Positions 33,675 to 45,129 of a stretch of DNA of 64,000 nt are shown one piece after another. The position numbers were made by a program, and so were the translations under genes. Source of the DNA: Cyclospora cayetanensis. Lineage: Eukaryota; Apicomplexa; Conoidasida; Eucoccidiorida; Eimeriidae. The stretch spans positions 1 through 64,000 of the forward strand of contig NW_020312119.1 of assembly GCF_002999335.1 (NCBI RefSeq), read 5' to 3'. Within the stretch, counting starts at the first letter, position 1. Each line of letters starts with the position of its first letter. The notes beneath the pieces are model-generated. The model was not told the origin of the DNA. It was given only the letters and a program-made list of their open reading frames with translations, and did no database searches.

Positions 33675-36600
33675 AGGTAAGTAAAGCATTCGGCACCGAG
33701 AGCCAGGCACGTGGCTGCGCTTGTGAACGGCCTGCTATTGTATGTGCGATAATTTCTCTAGAGGTGGCAGTAAGATTCTGTCGTCACACGGGGTGTTGAC
33801 CCGGCACAGCGCAAGTGGCCCTGAACAGGTTCCTTCCACAAACAGTCGAACCAAATAGAGAAGAATACCAGGGAAAGTAATCTTAAATAAAATGGGTTGT
33901 AGCCATATCAGCCATACAAGAAGGCATGAATAACAACATGGAGCGGAGGTGGCACGGGAAAAGAAAACAGCAGAAACACATCTCACGGAAATGAAATAGG
34001 ACTAGACTGGGTGATGATGCAGCATGAAAGCAGCCAGTGCACCTTAACAATCATGGAATCCTAAAAATATGGGGGGCAGCAAACATCAGAGCCCGGGAAT
34101 AACTAAAAAATAAGGCGGACTCGAGGGCCCCTAGCACTGAGAGGGCGCACGGGGGCCCAAGCCATTCGTACATTACGAATTTGTTCGAGGGGGGAGGGGG
34201 GCAATAAGATTACTGCCGCGGTTTAGGTCGAATTTGTGGTGTAATCACATTCTGTTACACAATGTAATTGCATTTGTTCATTCCGTTTTGATCGAAATTC
34301 CGGTGTGCAGCACCGAGAAGTGGTCGTTGTTTCCTGATCTCTAGCTGCTCAGCCGTTGCCAAATGCTTTAATTCTCTTTGGTTCCTCAATAACTTCCTAT
34401 GGAACATATATTTTATGTGTTTGAAACATATGTACCTACTAGATCGTTTATGTCCTATAACAGGTATCCAGGGGTAGCAGCAATTCCATGAGTAGAGATG
34501 TTATGCCTAGTGAACGGCTAATGCTTCAACTGTCTCACATTTAGCATATTAATAGTGGGATGTGATATACAGGATGGAGCATGCTGGTACTAGTGCACAG
34601 ATACAGCTTGCTGACCAGTCTCCTTGAGGCCCACCGTATGTGTGACCGAACATAACAGGTAAAGCTAACAACCCGCCGGGCATTTTATTAGCCCACGCTA
34701 GTCGACTTCATATTAACAGAGGTATTAATTAGCAAAGAAAGTAGTGTAACAGCACAAGCACACTGTTGGCTGTTTTCTGCGCCATGGCTACCAACAATCT
34801 AACCGATGTGTTGGCAAGTCTTATGAGTGACCACAGAAAGTTTCTAGACGAAAGCCATACATTTTTCAAGTCTACTTTGCACAAACGAGGCAATCGGCCT
34901 CTCTGCACCATGGTAAGGTTACACTCAAAGTGATCAAAAGCAAATATACTTATGAAACAAATCGTATTTGCCTTCCTTCAATTTTTGTAGTTTCCCGCTT
35001 AAGAAATTAGAATTAGTCTCCGTTGTACCCTCCTTGGCTGCTTTCTTCGCGTTTGTTCATTGAGGGGATAGTTTGAAAAGGAGAACGGCAAGTCAAATGA
35101 CCTAATAAAAGAAGAATTACGTTGCTGCAAGAGCTTCATCTAGTAGCATGTGTTGCCCTATTATGTAATTTACCTCCATGGGGCAAAGAGTGGTAAGAGC
35201 TGTTTATTTTGCTTCTACAACTAAAGATGTGATTGCGCATTTGTTTTACGATAAACTTAAGCAAACTGAAATCTTAGTATATGGAGGTATTTCAAGGGTT
35301 CATGTCGAAGTTGAGCGATAGCAGGTAATCAGCAGGTAGCAGAACCCAATGACCAAAAGCTTTCCGACTTCAAGATTCCATGTTGAGATGCACTCTTAAT
35401 ACAATAACTTAGAGTAGCATTTTTCATTGTTTCTAATGGAAGAAGAACGTTCTAGAGGAGGTCATTATACACGGACTCTATCCTCTGCCGTGAGCTGACG
35501 CCAAACGCGAAACTTAGTGGATAAGCAGTTACTAAGCAAGATGGTAAAGCAGGCAAAAGAAAGATTGAGCACTAAGCTCTAATCGGCCACACAGGCGCTA
35601 CATGTCAAAGACTAAACACAAGAGCAAAACAAGTTTGCCTTGCAGAAAAGTGGCGCGGGCGGTGATTTTCTCTGGCGATTGTCAGGGTCTTAGGTATTCT
35701 GCCTTACCAGCCTTGCGACTTTCTGCGGGTAGTTAGGCATTTCGTGTTGCCTTTTTGTTAAGCCCATGCGCTATTTGTAGCCTTTTTTGCAGAGTTTTTA
35801 ATCATCTTGCAGAGTAATTCCCTAGACGATGCAACTAAACTCGCACTCAATACACATGAGCGCGCTACAACACGCCTTTTCGTGCTTTCTTCGCCCGAGA
35901 ACATTTTATTTTGCTGTCCCCTGGAGCATGAATAACGTTTGGATTCGAATCGTAGGCACAGATTGTCGCGTGAAGCTTCATATATAGGTCGACCCTAATG
36001 TCAGTGCCTACTCCAATGAAGGATGGTCCATCTCAGATGTGTGTCTGTTATTGATTTAGTGCCGTATTCTTATCTAAACTGTACAGACGCTTTACAATTA
36101 AGCATAATTCCGGGTTTCAGTTGTATACATGCGAAAATTTTGCTGACTCTGCTTCGCCTGTTCACCATGGCCTAACAGTGCTAGAGGCAGCTGGAGCACT
36201 TGTATCGAGACATAAGCTCAACAGCTCCATTTTAAAAATGCTGGCGCCAGCATTCTAGTGTACTAATGATATTAATTGTAATTATACAGTGTGAGAATGC
36301 CTCTAAAGCTCAGGAACTGAGTAATATGGAGTCGCTATTTGCGCTGGGTAGGGCGCGGTCTAGCAGTTTTCCTGCCGGCTCCTTTACCCACTACGGCTCA
36401 CTAATGGACCCTTTATCCTTCCTCCTACACAAGCTGCAGATTCTTGAGTGAGTAATATCACTTTCTGCTTTAATTGAAGGATAACGAGACAAAATGGGCA
36501 GATGGTGACACCTCACGGAAACAGCTAGTGACTCCCTGTCCAGCGCTGCGGCATTCTCTGTAGCTTCCGTTAAAAAGTGTTTTAGTCCACTTTTTCACTA

Positions 36601-37020
36601 AAATTTGCATTCTCTCAGCATTCGCTCTCTGTAATTGTATTCCGTTTGAGACGACATAGTACTGCGGCTAAATTTGACGTAGTAAGGTCTTGGACCTATG
36701 GTTACCTTGTGCCGTTCTTCTGATGTGTCTATGACGACCGTTTTCTCTCAGTCACAAAGAGCACCTAATTTTTATAGCTCTTCTCGTGTCAAACTAATGC
36801 ATTTCTGATCCAGGATGCAGCCAAGCTCCTGGTGCACACACGCGGAACACGCTGACCAAAGCCGGAATGAACCGGTGTAATATACTTTTTTTCTTGCCTT
36901 TTCTCAGATTCCATTTAATGTCATGGTCATGGCACCCTTTGGAAGAGCTTTGGCCTACGCTTCTCTCCACCTTCTCCCCCGTAAGGTTTCGTCACCCTGT
37001 TCGCATCTGCCTCTACCTGT
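33675..37020. other. Gene-poor AT-rich spacer
   Basis: No ORF longer than about 85 codons and no recognisable motif. One isolated GGGCCC cluster occurs at about 34127-34157, unusual for this AT-richer block. Trinucleotide repeats are absent. Unrecognised exons or non-coding transcripts cannot be excluded. Confidence 0.6.
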
Positions 37021-37044
37021 ATGCGGGAAACCTCCATCAGAAAT

Positions 37045-37875
37045 ATGTGGATTCATTGGGGCTGGAAGCCCCTTTATATAGTGATCGTCGCTGCTGTCAA
37101 TATTTGCTCCCATGCAGACTGTGCAACCGCAATTTCAACCGGTGGAGAACCAGTACTTGAGCCCGTGCGCTTAGTGACTTCTGACAGCTTTGACGAACTC
37201 TTCGGGGGGACGACGGTGAAGGCAACGGGTTTAGGAAGCTGCGACAAGTACACAATTCAGGTTGGTCCTTCCAGCGAGATTTATGAAGACGTAAGACTGT
37301 CAGCCTCAAGTTCGGTGCGGGTCGTTATGGACAAAAGAGCAGGAATTATTGTAGAGTACACGGATGACGATATTATGGTAGTACAAACTGGAGACATTGG
37401 AAAGGATATTGAGGCCGGACCATTCATGCACTTCGTTACAAAGGGAAATGTGAGCCATCTTTTCTTATGTCGCCACTGCCCATCTAAAAGCCTTAAGTGA
37501 TGTATCCGTAACTCCTAAAGGAAGCTCGGAAGGAAGGAGCACTAATGACACCAACTTAAATTTCTTGTACTCAAGTAGTGATTCTCGTCCTTTAGTGGAT
37601 CATGGGAAAAGAATGAATCACTAGCGTAAACTCTGTAGCTTCTGACACCTTTATCCTGTGTATTTTCCCGTTTCGCTCAGGACCGATTTATCATTCAGTC
37701 GTATTTTCAGGATTCATCATCTGACTTGAGCCCTAGTATGGGCCGCCCTCATCTGGTTTACTTTGAGGGGAATGTTGCTGGGAAGTCTTTGGAATGGCCG
37801 GGATGTTTCGAAAACAGTGGCTGCTCAGCAGTGTGTAAGAGCGGCCAACTACAAGACGCAGAGACATCTGTTTAG
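37045..37875 (+). CDS. Small secreted protein of unknown function
   Basis: Two exons, 37045-37449 and 37681-37875, join in phase 0 through a GTGAGC donor and a TTTCGCTCAG acceptor to give 199 residues. From the ATG at 37045 the N-terminus is a good signal peptide: a short polar start, then KPLYIVIVAAVNICSHADC. An upstream ATG at 37021 would add eight residues. The mature part is acidic (DSFDELFGG, VEYTDDDIMVV), has Cys in GSCDKY and a Cys cluster GCFENSGCSAVC, and ends LQDAETSV. There is no second membrane segment or obvious GPI signal, and I recognise no family. The size, secretion signal and lack of low-complexity repeats would fit a lineage-specific secreted or surface protein, but that is inference. 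Confidence 0.6.
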
Positions 37876-39312
37876 TAGTTTGAAGACGGCTGATACCAAC
37901 TAGGTCTGGCTGTAACCCGTCAATCTGCAGCAGGCCCTTGACGACCAAGTAGAGTGAACAGTAGTCCACTGTATTTTTTGCCGCTACTGTTGCGGAAGGG
38001 GAATCAAAAGGTTTTAGCCTCGGTTTGCCTGGAGTACAACGCCGGTTGAGCCTGCACCTCTCAGCTATGTTGACGCATTCCGTCACGGCATGTTGATGTC
38101 AATGCCTTCCGAATTGCCAAGTTTGCTTATTAAGACTGTACATCTCTTAATGGCCCAGCGAGGTGGCCGCTCGGGTTCAATACTTGATGGCTGATTATCG
38201 CCACCGACTATGGTACACTCAAAACAAAATCTCCTGATCGCTTTTTCTCCTGAGAAGCTTCAAGAATTCACGAAGATGCTTCGACTCGTACACAGGGAGT
38301 GTGTCCTGAGAACGGTATAGCAGCGATTTTCTTTGGTTATAGATTCGCCGTTTGTTCTTCGTGGGGCTTACCGAGTTAATCGAATTGCACCACAAAACAT
38401 CTGAAGCAGCCTTTGACCAGAACATTACTGCCGCGCATGAAGCCGCGCTAGCAGCTTCTTGAAATATCTGAAGTCCATTCGTTTAAAAGGCCCCCTGTGT
38501 AGACCATTAGGAAGTTCCTTACTGCCAGTACAATTGTGGACATGGCAAACGTCACCATTACCACAACCGGTATAGAATCGAGTGCCTTTTCTCCCTATAG
38601 AACACTGGCCTGGCCAAGAGTGGGAGAGCATGAATTCTGTGCAATAATTTACGGTGTGATTGAATATGGGAGCAAGTTCAAGAGCAATCCAAGTCAGCAT
38701 CGCAACAAAGAGGCTCTGAAAAAAATCATGTCGTAGTAAAGCATGGCGAATCATACCGAAGAATAATTACCATTGTAGAATAAAAAGCAATTTGGAAGGC
38801 AGGGCTATGACATCCTCGTTATAAGCCATTTATTCCTTTGACATGAAAAGTTTTATCCACCTTAGTAATTCCTGGATAGGATAGCGCCGTGCAGAATAGT
38901 GATCATCCACTTCTCCCTGAGTTAGGTCCTATTTCATGTTGATTAGTGCAGGTGAGTGACCCTCGATTAAAACAAGTAGGCTTACAAGGTAACCAGCAAG
39001 CGCCCCTTCGAGAAATCCACCAGTCGAGCCATCAAGTTTAACTGGTAGTAGCTGGTTGTTGAACAAGACTGCAGTGCGATTTATCTGCGTAACTTCTCTG
39101 TGATATTCATGTCAGCAGGTTAGTTACGGCAGTCATTGAAATGAGCGAAAAGCCGTTGAAGATAGGTTGCCAGCGTGTCCGTGTGGGGCGCCAGGGAGCT
39201 TTCAGCGTTAATCATTTGCATAAATGTAGCAGGTAGGCGGCACGCGGGTGAAAAGAAAGCTGAAATGGGATAGGAAGCTAAATAATGATAGGACAAGAAT
39301 CAACGAATTTAC
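37876..39312. other. Region that may hold the 3' exons of the SLC44 gene
   Basis: The SLC44-like gene upstream (minus strand) has a donor at 39313, so further exons should lie here. The best candidate is the minus-strand frame at about 38728-38425, opening after a T-rich acceptor with a membrane-like segment (LFVAMLTWIALELAPIF). Its phase was not verified. No other gene is evident. Confidence 0.4.
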
Positions 39313-40889
39313 TCGCAGCTCCAAGAGGTCCCCACTCTTTTGATACTTCAGCACCAACAGCCAACAGGTAGTCGCATCTGGGATTTCTACGCCCGTTGCG
39401 CGGAAGTTTTTCGAACCTAGAAAACGTAGATGTGACTTGTGAACAAGGCAGAAGAGTATAGAGCACTCTTACCATTTCTTCACACAACGGGTTGCGAGGA
39501 ACTTGGTGAACATGATAGCTGGATAATGTAATGCAATCGCATAAAAACAAGGAAATGCATATGTATTACCACTCTCAAATTGGAGAATGAACGTAACACA
39601 GACAATAAGGCAAGCTAGACCTTGTCCAGGGGTTCGTGTGAATGACGTCATAATGCCCATATATGTTTCACCATGAGAGTCAACGGTCAAAGGCTCCGGC
39701 ACAGGTCTTCCCATAGTTAGCAGAGATGCACAAATCCAAATGTTCCACACTAACGTCACACCAACGCCAGCACTTGTCATTATGACGTATGTTAGCAGGT
39801 CAGGCATTTCCTCCAGAGCTTGCGCTCCAATCAACATGAATTGTTGGGACCTGTACAGTATCCTGCATATAAGTAAGTCGAACGAGAAAGCGGGCATGGC
39901 CTAAATGCACCTGGCGTAAGTTTTGGGGAATATAACCGGGATTGCCCCCGTTAGGAAAGATATTGTCCCCTAAAATACACAGGAAGTGTGTATGCTCACG
40001 CTGTATTCGTAAAATTGTTCTCACCAGAATGGTTGACAGCAGCAGCAAAGAAATCCCCGGGGGGAGAACCCGAGGTGTAAAGGTGTGATACAACGTCAAG
40101 AGAGCGGTCAAAATCGAGAGGAAACAAGGCGAAAATGAGGACGCTAGCAGAACGCTTCTCCCGGCCTTCTTGTTGAGCGTTGCCTTCATTCCCACAATGG
40201 CTAGCACTATGTTTATGAAAACAGTGGCGAAAAGGACCTCTGTGGCTTTAAATATATCCTGAACAATGCTATGCAGAAAAGGGCGCTTTGCCTGCAGAGC
40301 TGTCAAAATCTCTCGAGACTTTAAACGCCCCTGAAAACAGTATTGCCCCGACACCTGGTTTAAAATTAGTTAAATCTGTTCCAGTCCAGAAGAATGAGTG
40401 AGTATGCCATACCAACTCTGAGCTGGTAACAGGATGCATTGTTATTCCTCCTAGCCCATCTGGAATGTTGATTGTCCTCGTTGATTCGGCTAATCACGAG
40501 TTTGACCGGCTTACAAAAATTTAAATGCTCAGAAAAATGCTTCTAACCTTTTGGACATGACTCCACGCAGATGCCATTAGTCGGATTGTGTGGATCCGGA
40601 TAGTAGAGGTACTGCCTTTCCTCACCAACCTCCTGAGACCCACAAAAATCAGCTGAAAACACAAGCAATGAGCAAACCCGTTTCTATTATTGTACCACTA
40701 TGGCGAACCGTTTAGGTCATATGGTGCAAGATGCTTCAAGTTCCCGCTGTAGCAAGCGGCCGCATTCAGCAGGAACGTGATAAACGACAGGCACCCCGTT
40801 ACTAAGGTCAGAATTCCATCAGAATGCCACCGTTTCACTGATTTTTCTTCTTTGGAAGACTTTCGTAGCTGTTCCGGGTATTGGACCAT
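39313..40889 (-). CDS. Choline transporter-like protein (SLC44 family)
   Basis: Polytopic membrane protein; SLC44/CTL proteins transport choline or ethanolamine at plasma or organelle membranes. Exons (-): 40889-40709, 40652-40548, 40489-40413, 40354-40025, 39969-39911, 39862-39473 and 39416-39313, with consistent phases throughout. The ATG at 40889 begins a Lys-rich cytosolic tail and then the first membrane helix (ILTLVTGCLSFITFLL). The following YDLNADFCG, YLYYPDP and ICVESCPK match the conserved extracellular Cys segment after TM1 in CTL proteins (D..G..CG, then YxxxP, then C...CP). At least six more hydrophobic segments follow. The 3' end is incomplete: a donor at 39313 implies further exons, perhaps near 38.4-38.7 kb. 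Family assignment rests mainly on the Cys segment and topology. Confidence 0.75.
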
Positions 40890-41519
40890 GATCCAATGCA
40901 GAAAAATTTTGACAGAAGCTGGTTTGATTTGAGTGCTCGCCTTAAGCTACAATTCCCAATGCGAGGAAGCCCAATGAGCGAATGTAGCAGTGGAAAAGAT
41001 AACGAATCTGGACATGGAGTGTTGGCACTGTCTGCTTCATTAGTGCGGTAGCCCTTTTAGGAGCAATTCCAGGAAGATATGCATCGTGCATAGTATCGAC
41101 ACCCGAAATCATTCACTTGAAGTGTTAAGTCATTTAACGCTACCATAACCCCATATGAAGCTTATATTGCCCATGTTGTTGGAGATATTAAGCGCATTCG
41201 CTGTTTTAGACATAGTCGTGGTTTGCGTGCAATGCCGTTACGAATGGCAGCGCGCTGTATATTCATGCATGAACACTATTGTATCGGAAGCCGTCGGGAT
41301 CAGGCTTCTAGGCAAACTTTTCTTTTCTGCATTATTCTGTAGTAAGATTAGCCATGGGAGGCACCTATTCTTTGGGAAATATAGTTGGTCAGGCGAAAAC
41401 CAAGCCGTGAATACCACTGTACTACAAATCAAAGGAGTTCGTTAGATCCTATATTCTACTATCGCACACCAATCCAACAAGGAATACAGATTTTGACTTA
41501 CTGTGTGGTCTGAAAGTAC
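40890..41519. other. Spacer between SLC44-like and oxygenase genes
   Basis: The oxygenase gene ends at 41520 and the SLC44-like gene starts at 40889, both on the minus strand. This stretch therefore holds the promoter of the transporter and the 3' flank of the oxygenase. The forward frame at 41155-41445 begins with a hydrophobic segment but has no recognisable features. Confidence 0.55.
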
Positions 41520-42891
41520 TCAAGCGTCCAACTCGCTGGCACATGCATTTTTCGCGTTCAGCGAACGGCGCCTGCCCCAAACAATAATTGATATTCGAGG
41601 GCCTACACTGCTGCTTGGCTCGGCTGGGACACCGTGGGTGAATGTTTTATTGACAAGAGAGTTAAACGCAAAAATTGAGCCAGATTTTTGAGGGAAGCAG
41701 AACTTTATTCCACTCTTGACATGGGCAAATTCCAAAGAGCGTTGGCCACCGAACGATGCTCCCACGGTGAAATCTTCTGCCTGCAAGTGCAAGCGCAAGC
41801 ATTGATCATGGCTCGCTGGGCACATGCGCTAATCGCTAAGGTCACTAAGTGACTGGTTCATGACCTTCGCCCATGAAGAGCCCGATAAAGGGGTTATACC
41901 TGAAGGTGCAACATACTTGTTGTCTTTCAGAGGAATATGCATGAGAATCATGATGATGCGGCTTCCAGTGAGAACCATCAGGATAAATGTTCATTCGAGT
42001 CGCGTAGATGTCTAAATCGAAATAATTGGAAAGGCGCTGCACCACCTTCTGAAATGTGGGAAATCCTTCAGGGTTTTCGTGTTTTAGATGCCTTGACCAA
42101 CGGCACAAGCCGGCATCAGGTAAAGTCACACTAGTGTCCCTCATCTCGGCAGGTGTCGGGTCTGCCTCTTTAGATGCTGCATCATGCAAAAGTGTTTGAT
42201 CCCTGGTGGACACAAAAAAAGACACAAACCCTCACTTGCAGGCACAGCCGCATTTACTGCGGAGTGAACAAACCTAACCAGGCCCTAAGGACATGACTCA
42301 CTTCGCGTAATCAGAAAGTTCCTTGAGAAGCGAGCTAAAAAGGGCTTCGCTTTCATGTGGCTTGAAGAATTCAGGAATGCAAATGCTCCCGCCAGTGAGG
42401 GCTTTCTGGACACCCGGATATAACATATTACGCATTTGATTCTCACCCCATCGAAAGCCCACTGCAAATGCTCTGAGAGTCTAGCCAACGGCATACGGCT
42501 TTGCACATAAGAAACTCCCTGCCGCTTTGGTAACAATTAAGCAAAGAGTTTTTGACGCAGCACTGAGGCTCCCTAAGATGGTGAATCATAGTGTCTGGAA
42601 GATCATTTACACATGAAAACGAGGGCTTACCATGAAATCGTCATGGGTCGTTCCATCGCACATCGCGAACTGGCTTCTGACAAGGGAATTATGGGCACTG
42701 GCATAGCATGACACTCGCTGCTCTCCGGCGCTTCTCAAGGAACCGGAAAATGTGAAGCCTGCAAGACTTGCGTTGGGCGACGTCTGTATCGTGCTAAGTT
42801 CCTTATTGGCTTGTTCTTCTGGCCTGGCGTTGCCTCCTTCCTTTTGAATTATAGTACATGACCGTTTGTCTTTGCGCCACCTGCCCTTCAT
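41520..42891 (-). CDS. AlkB-like 2-oxoglutarate/Fe(II) oxygenase
   Basis: Fe(II)/2-oxoglutarate enzymes of this fold hydroxylate or demethylate nucleic acids, proteins or small molecules. Four exons (-), 42891-42631, 42405-42302, 42202-41917 and 41780-41520, join in consistent phase to 303 residues. Exon 2 starts the fold with GGSICIPEFFKPHESEALFS. Exon 3 carries RMNIYPDGSHWKPHHHDSHA, containing the HxD iron ligands. Exon 4 has EDFTVGASFGGQRSLEF, then VNKTFTHGVP with the distal His, then GPRISIIVWGRR with the Arg that binds 2-oxoglutarate. All expected ligands are thus present in the spacing typical of AlkB-like proteins. The first 87 residues are basic and polar and could be a targeting or disordered region. 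The substrate cannot be told from sequence. Confidence 0.88.
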
Positions 42892-45129
42892 CGTGCCTTA
42901 CAGGGAGGAGATAGTCCAAAATTATACCAGGATGGTGATCCGGACCCTTAAATTCCTGATTTTGATGTTGCACTAACTGCTTTCATGTTTTGCACGGGGA
43001 AAAGCTTGCGCATGACAGTGCTCGCCCTCACGTGAAATGGGGGAAAACATACTGAATGTTTACATGGCATGAAAAAAACAACCTCTTCGAGACATATACA
43101 CCTAGTCGTACAAAGTACTGTGAGCAAAGCTTATTGCTAAGCTAAAAGTACGTCCATACTGTGTCTAGTGTTATTCAGCAAATACCAGCCTAGCCGTCTG
43201 ATGGACCTGCATGCAGAGTCGCAGCCCAGACAAGCGTAGTCTGCATATCGCCCGTAAAGCACCATTGCTGCAAACACTCGTTCTCAGTTTTAACAGACGA
43301 TTTTGTGTTTCTGCACTGCTATTGCTGTAACTCGGTCCTTGGTACGAGGAAGCTAGAATAGCAGCAAGGCAGTTGTCGTGTCCCCGCCTTCACCCACACC
43401 GTTTTAGAACAAAGGCATCTAACCTTCAGCCACACATAGTAAAAGTACATAATCCACCAGTAAAGCTTTATGGGATGCGTGATAACAGCTACGTAGCCAT
43501 AAAATATGACAGGTTATTCCCTTCCGCTCGAGCAATTATTAAATAGTCCCAACAGTGTAGCACAGTCCAAAGGGGCAGAAATGACGGAATTTAAATTGCT
43601 CTCCTCTATCCGCTCTTCAGTTCAATCCTTGCACTTCATAATACAATGCTGTATAGGCTGAGTTGCACTGAAAGACTAATGGAAAAACGTTGCCGCGATA
43701 AGGCCTTCGCTTTACGGTTCGTGAGCTCATCGCAACTTGCCGCTACAGAAAAAGTATCAGCATTCGTGAGTTTCAAGTTCGGTTTGTTTGTCAGATGAAA
43801 TAGCAACTGTGGGTACTTTACCAAATGGCTAGGCGTATCAAACCTGAGAAGACCTGGAACGGCTTTACACATTCCTTGCAGCCGGCACAGGAAGCCAGAG
43901 AAGCGAACAAAGGTTGCAGAGTACTGGTGACTAGCTCTTGGAACCAGGAAACGAGTGATGCTTCTTGTATCACATACTGGATATAAAAGCTTTTGCTATC
44001 CTCACACCAACTCGGTCGAAGTCGGCCTCTAGCAGAAAAGAGTTAGCTGGGACTAAGTTTGCCAAAAATAGCTGTCATCTGACTTTATCTCCTGAGCAGG
44101 ACATTGTATGCTACTTAATGAATAAGATGCCGTTTATACTCAGTATGTATATGGCACAGCTGTCCAACTCAGCCAAGTAACGGACTACATAACTGTGCAT
44201 TATTTTACTTCACAAACTTACGGAGATTTCTGAATGTACTGCCTCTTTCTCTGCCGCAGCACCTCCAGAACCAGGCCTTCAGACTAAATGGATAAGTCTT
44301 GGCTAGGGCTCGTTCGCGAACCTTGATATGCCATCCTCGAATCCTTGACAGGGAGCGCAATATGCTAACGCATGTTAAGCGGGTCAAGAATTTTAAAGCA
44401 GTCATTCCCAACCCTGGGAATATGTAAAGCGGGAGTCCTGAAAATATTCGTGTGGGTTGAAAGTATTGGGACGACACAGCCATTGAACTAACCCACGGGC
44501 TGTTAACATTCCAGGAAGCTCGGAAAATGCCCTTTTTACCGCTTATCTTCATGAGGGGTAAAATACTGCTTGTGCTATGCACCTAATAATCTAAGGTTTC
44601 TTGCTACTCGAAGCAGATGCATTCAGCGCCTTCAGTGCCCGATGGCGGGCGATTTTACCCTAAGTGCCAAAAGCAGCCAGGTAGGCTGCGTCAGTTTGTT
44701 TCCATGCGGATAGAATGTTGAGCCAGCACTTTGTTAGCATAGTAGACAGCCGAGACTCAATTTTCCGTCTGCTTTATTGCCCTTGGGGTTAACACGAGTT
44801 GGACCTGTGACTGTAACTCAGTGTTGCCAGCAACGCGAGTGTCATGCATGGACTAGGCGCACAACAAAAAAAGACACAGCACGAATCATTCACAAATAAT
44901 TATAGGGAATTGAGGTGCTGGGAAGAACAAAAGCCATGAAAATTGGAGGAAAAATTGACTCCTGTAACGCCATACATCCAGTGATACATACAGATGATCT
45001 TCCTGAAACTTTCGTCACCTACAGCTACCCTCTCTAACGGGTGTAGTCGCAGTTCTCCTCCACGTTGCCTGCGTCCCTTGCATGATCTCCCGAGCTGTTC
45101 CATCAGACTTTTCCTTTAAAATGTATGCT
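42892..45129. other. Gene-poor spacer, repeat-poor
   Basis: I found no gene. Minus-strand frames at 44582-44205 and 45103-44900 are moderately long but have no recognisable motif; the second probably lies in the 3' flank of the large gene ending at 45130. The region marks the right edge of the AT-richer block. Confidence 0.55.

Noticed and set aside
38150..38190. tRNA-like boxes (TGGCCCAG followed by GGTTCAATAC)
   Set aside because: The A-box-like and B-box-like words are about 20 bases apart, too close for a tRNA, and no acceptor stem pairs.
44205..44582. Minus-strand 125-codon frame
   Set aside because: No motif, no splice partners and a base-composition-like residue mix; kept only as a note in the spacer.
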